Source: Treponema sp. UBA3649 (lineage in GTDB: Bacteria > Spirochaetota > Spirochaetia > Treponematales > Treponemataceae). From it: a stretch of 11,640 nucleotides of DNA. The position numbers were made by a program, and so were the translations under genes. Below are positions 11,111 through 11,640 of the stretch, in pieces (positions within the stretch are counted from its first letter, which is position 1; each line of letters opens with the position of its first letter). The DNA is taken from contig DFKI01000134.1 of NCBI GenBank assembly GCA_002373325.1, positions 1 to 11,640 of the forward strand. The letters are read 5' to 3'. The notes below the pieces were generated by a model that was not told the DNA's origin, searched no databases, and saw only the letters and a list, made by a program, of their open reading frames with translations.

Positions 11111-11640
11111 CTACACTTCCAGCTCAAAGAGCCGGTAGATTTTTCTGTAGAACTTTCCGGTAAAAAGCATTTTGAAAATGCGTCGGTCCCGTGGAGGAAG
11201 CTCATTCACAAGATTTTCCGGTGTGAGCGAATGTTCCTTTATGCAATGGGTTTTCAATCCTGCAAGAAGTCCGTCAATGTCATCAATCCCGAAAACTTTT
11301 GTGACTCCGACATCGTTGATGGGATTTTTGAACTTTGATGCCTTTGCACCGAACACAGTGTAAACATCCATAAGGACATGAAGATGCCCATATTTTTGTT
11401 CCAGTGCGGAAAAGAAATTATGAAGCTCGTCATTTGTCAGATACATGCTGACACCTTCAAAAACTATGATTGCAGTCTCGCTTTGTGGAAGAGATTTTAT
11501 CTGCTCAGGATCCGCCGCGTTCAAGACAGTCATGTGGTAACGACCGCTTTCCTCGTAATATTTTTTCCGTGCTTCAATGACATCAGGAAAATCACAGTCG
11601 TACCAGGAATGGTAGTTTTGACTAACACGATTACATCTGG
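11111..11640 (-). CDS. LCMT/TcmP-type SAM-dependent methyltransferase, C-terminal part
   Basis: About 176 codons are present; the start and the SAM-binding glycine loop lie beyond the right edge. The frame continues in the open from the ATG at 11533 to the edge, so that ATG is internal. The part before it reads SWYDCDFPDVIEARKKYYEE, the typical W-Y-x-x-D-F/L-P-x-V-I-x-x-R-K segment after motif I of the leucine carboxyl methyltransferase family. FEGVSMYL (from about 11455 down) matches the family's conserved E-G-V/L-x-M-Y-L motif. Bacterial members methylate small-molecule or polyketide oxygens or have unknown substrates; none can be named here. It is on the same strand as grpB, separated by the repeat array. 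Ends with TAG at 11111. Confidence 0.82.
   Translation of the reverse strand, partial: RCNRVSQNYHSWYDCDFPDVIEARKKYYEESGRYHMTVLNAADPEQIKSLPQSETAIIVFEGVSMYLTNDELHNFFSALEQKYGHLHVLMDVYTVFGAKASKFKNPINDVGVTKVFGIDDIDGLLAGLKTHCIKEHSLTPENLVNELPPRDRRIFKMLFTGKFYRKIYRLFELEV

Noticed and set aside
11531..11533. ATG as the start of the right-edge methyltransferase
   Set aside because: The same frame stays open to the window edge and upstream codons carry the family's conserved segment (WYDCDFPDVIEARKK), so the start lies outside.

Overview
The window looks like chromosomal DNA of a gut or rumen spirochaete, most likely Treponema. This is inferred from the protein types (relaxed-lipobox lipoprotein, RecX with a long N-terminus, GH130 mannooligosaccharide phosphorylase, 7TM-PAS-PAS-GGDEF protein) and from short intergenic repeats of a treponemal kind. 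No database search was possible. It is mostly ordinary housekeeping and metabolic sequence. No phage, insertion sequence, CRISPR array, tRNA or rRNA is visible.

Layout. 1-673 (minus): N-terminal half of class II ketol-acid reductoisomerase IlvC, running off the left edge, with a promoter and palindromes upstream. 832-1752 (minus): a predicted lipoprotein of unknown function. 1753-2057: the only gap over 300 bases, holding divergent promoters for the lipoprotein and for rpmB (L28, 2058-2285, plus). 2286-2531: a terminator-like hairpin, a dispersed repeat remnant and a second hairpin. 2532-3355 (minus): a two-gene unit, a zinc-ribbon Nudix hydrolase followed by a small membrane protein, joined by an ATGA overlap. 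3443-3489: a hairpin repeat. 3552-3785 (plus): a 77-residue two-helix membrane protein. 3816-4773 (plus): the rplM-rpsI ribosomal operon with a structured leader. 4843-5535 (plus): recX. 5693-6712 (minus): a GH130 phosphorylase with a palindromic operator candidate. 6879-8258 (plus): miaB. 8316-10340 (plus): a membrane diguanylate cyclase. 10337-10849 (minus): a GrpB-family protein whose stop overlaps that of the cyclase. 10899-11069: an ordered array of 23-bp repeats around two hairpins. 11111-11640 (minus): C-terminal part of an LCMT/TcmP-type methyltransferase, running off the right edge.

The genes form small independent units and not one pathway. Translation and its fidelity are represented by L28, L13-S9 and MiaB. 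Metabolism is represented by IlvC (branched-chain amino acids) and GH130 (mannan oligosaccharide use). RecX, the c-di-GMP cyclase and the Nudix enzyme are regulatory or maintenance functions.

The most notable signals are regulatory. miaB and the Nudix gene have good sigma70-type promoters so close to the start codon that the mRNAs would be leaderless or nearly so, and neither has a Shine-Dalgarno sequence; recX may be a weaker third case. The rplM leader holds two consecutive hairpins. The GH130 promoter carries a near-perfect 18-bp palindrome at its predicted transcription start. The 23-bp array has left copies and right copies pointing towards each other around a pair of 9-bp-stem hairpins.
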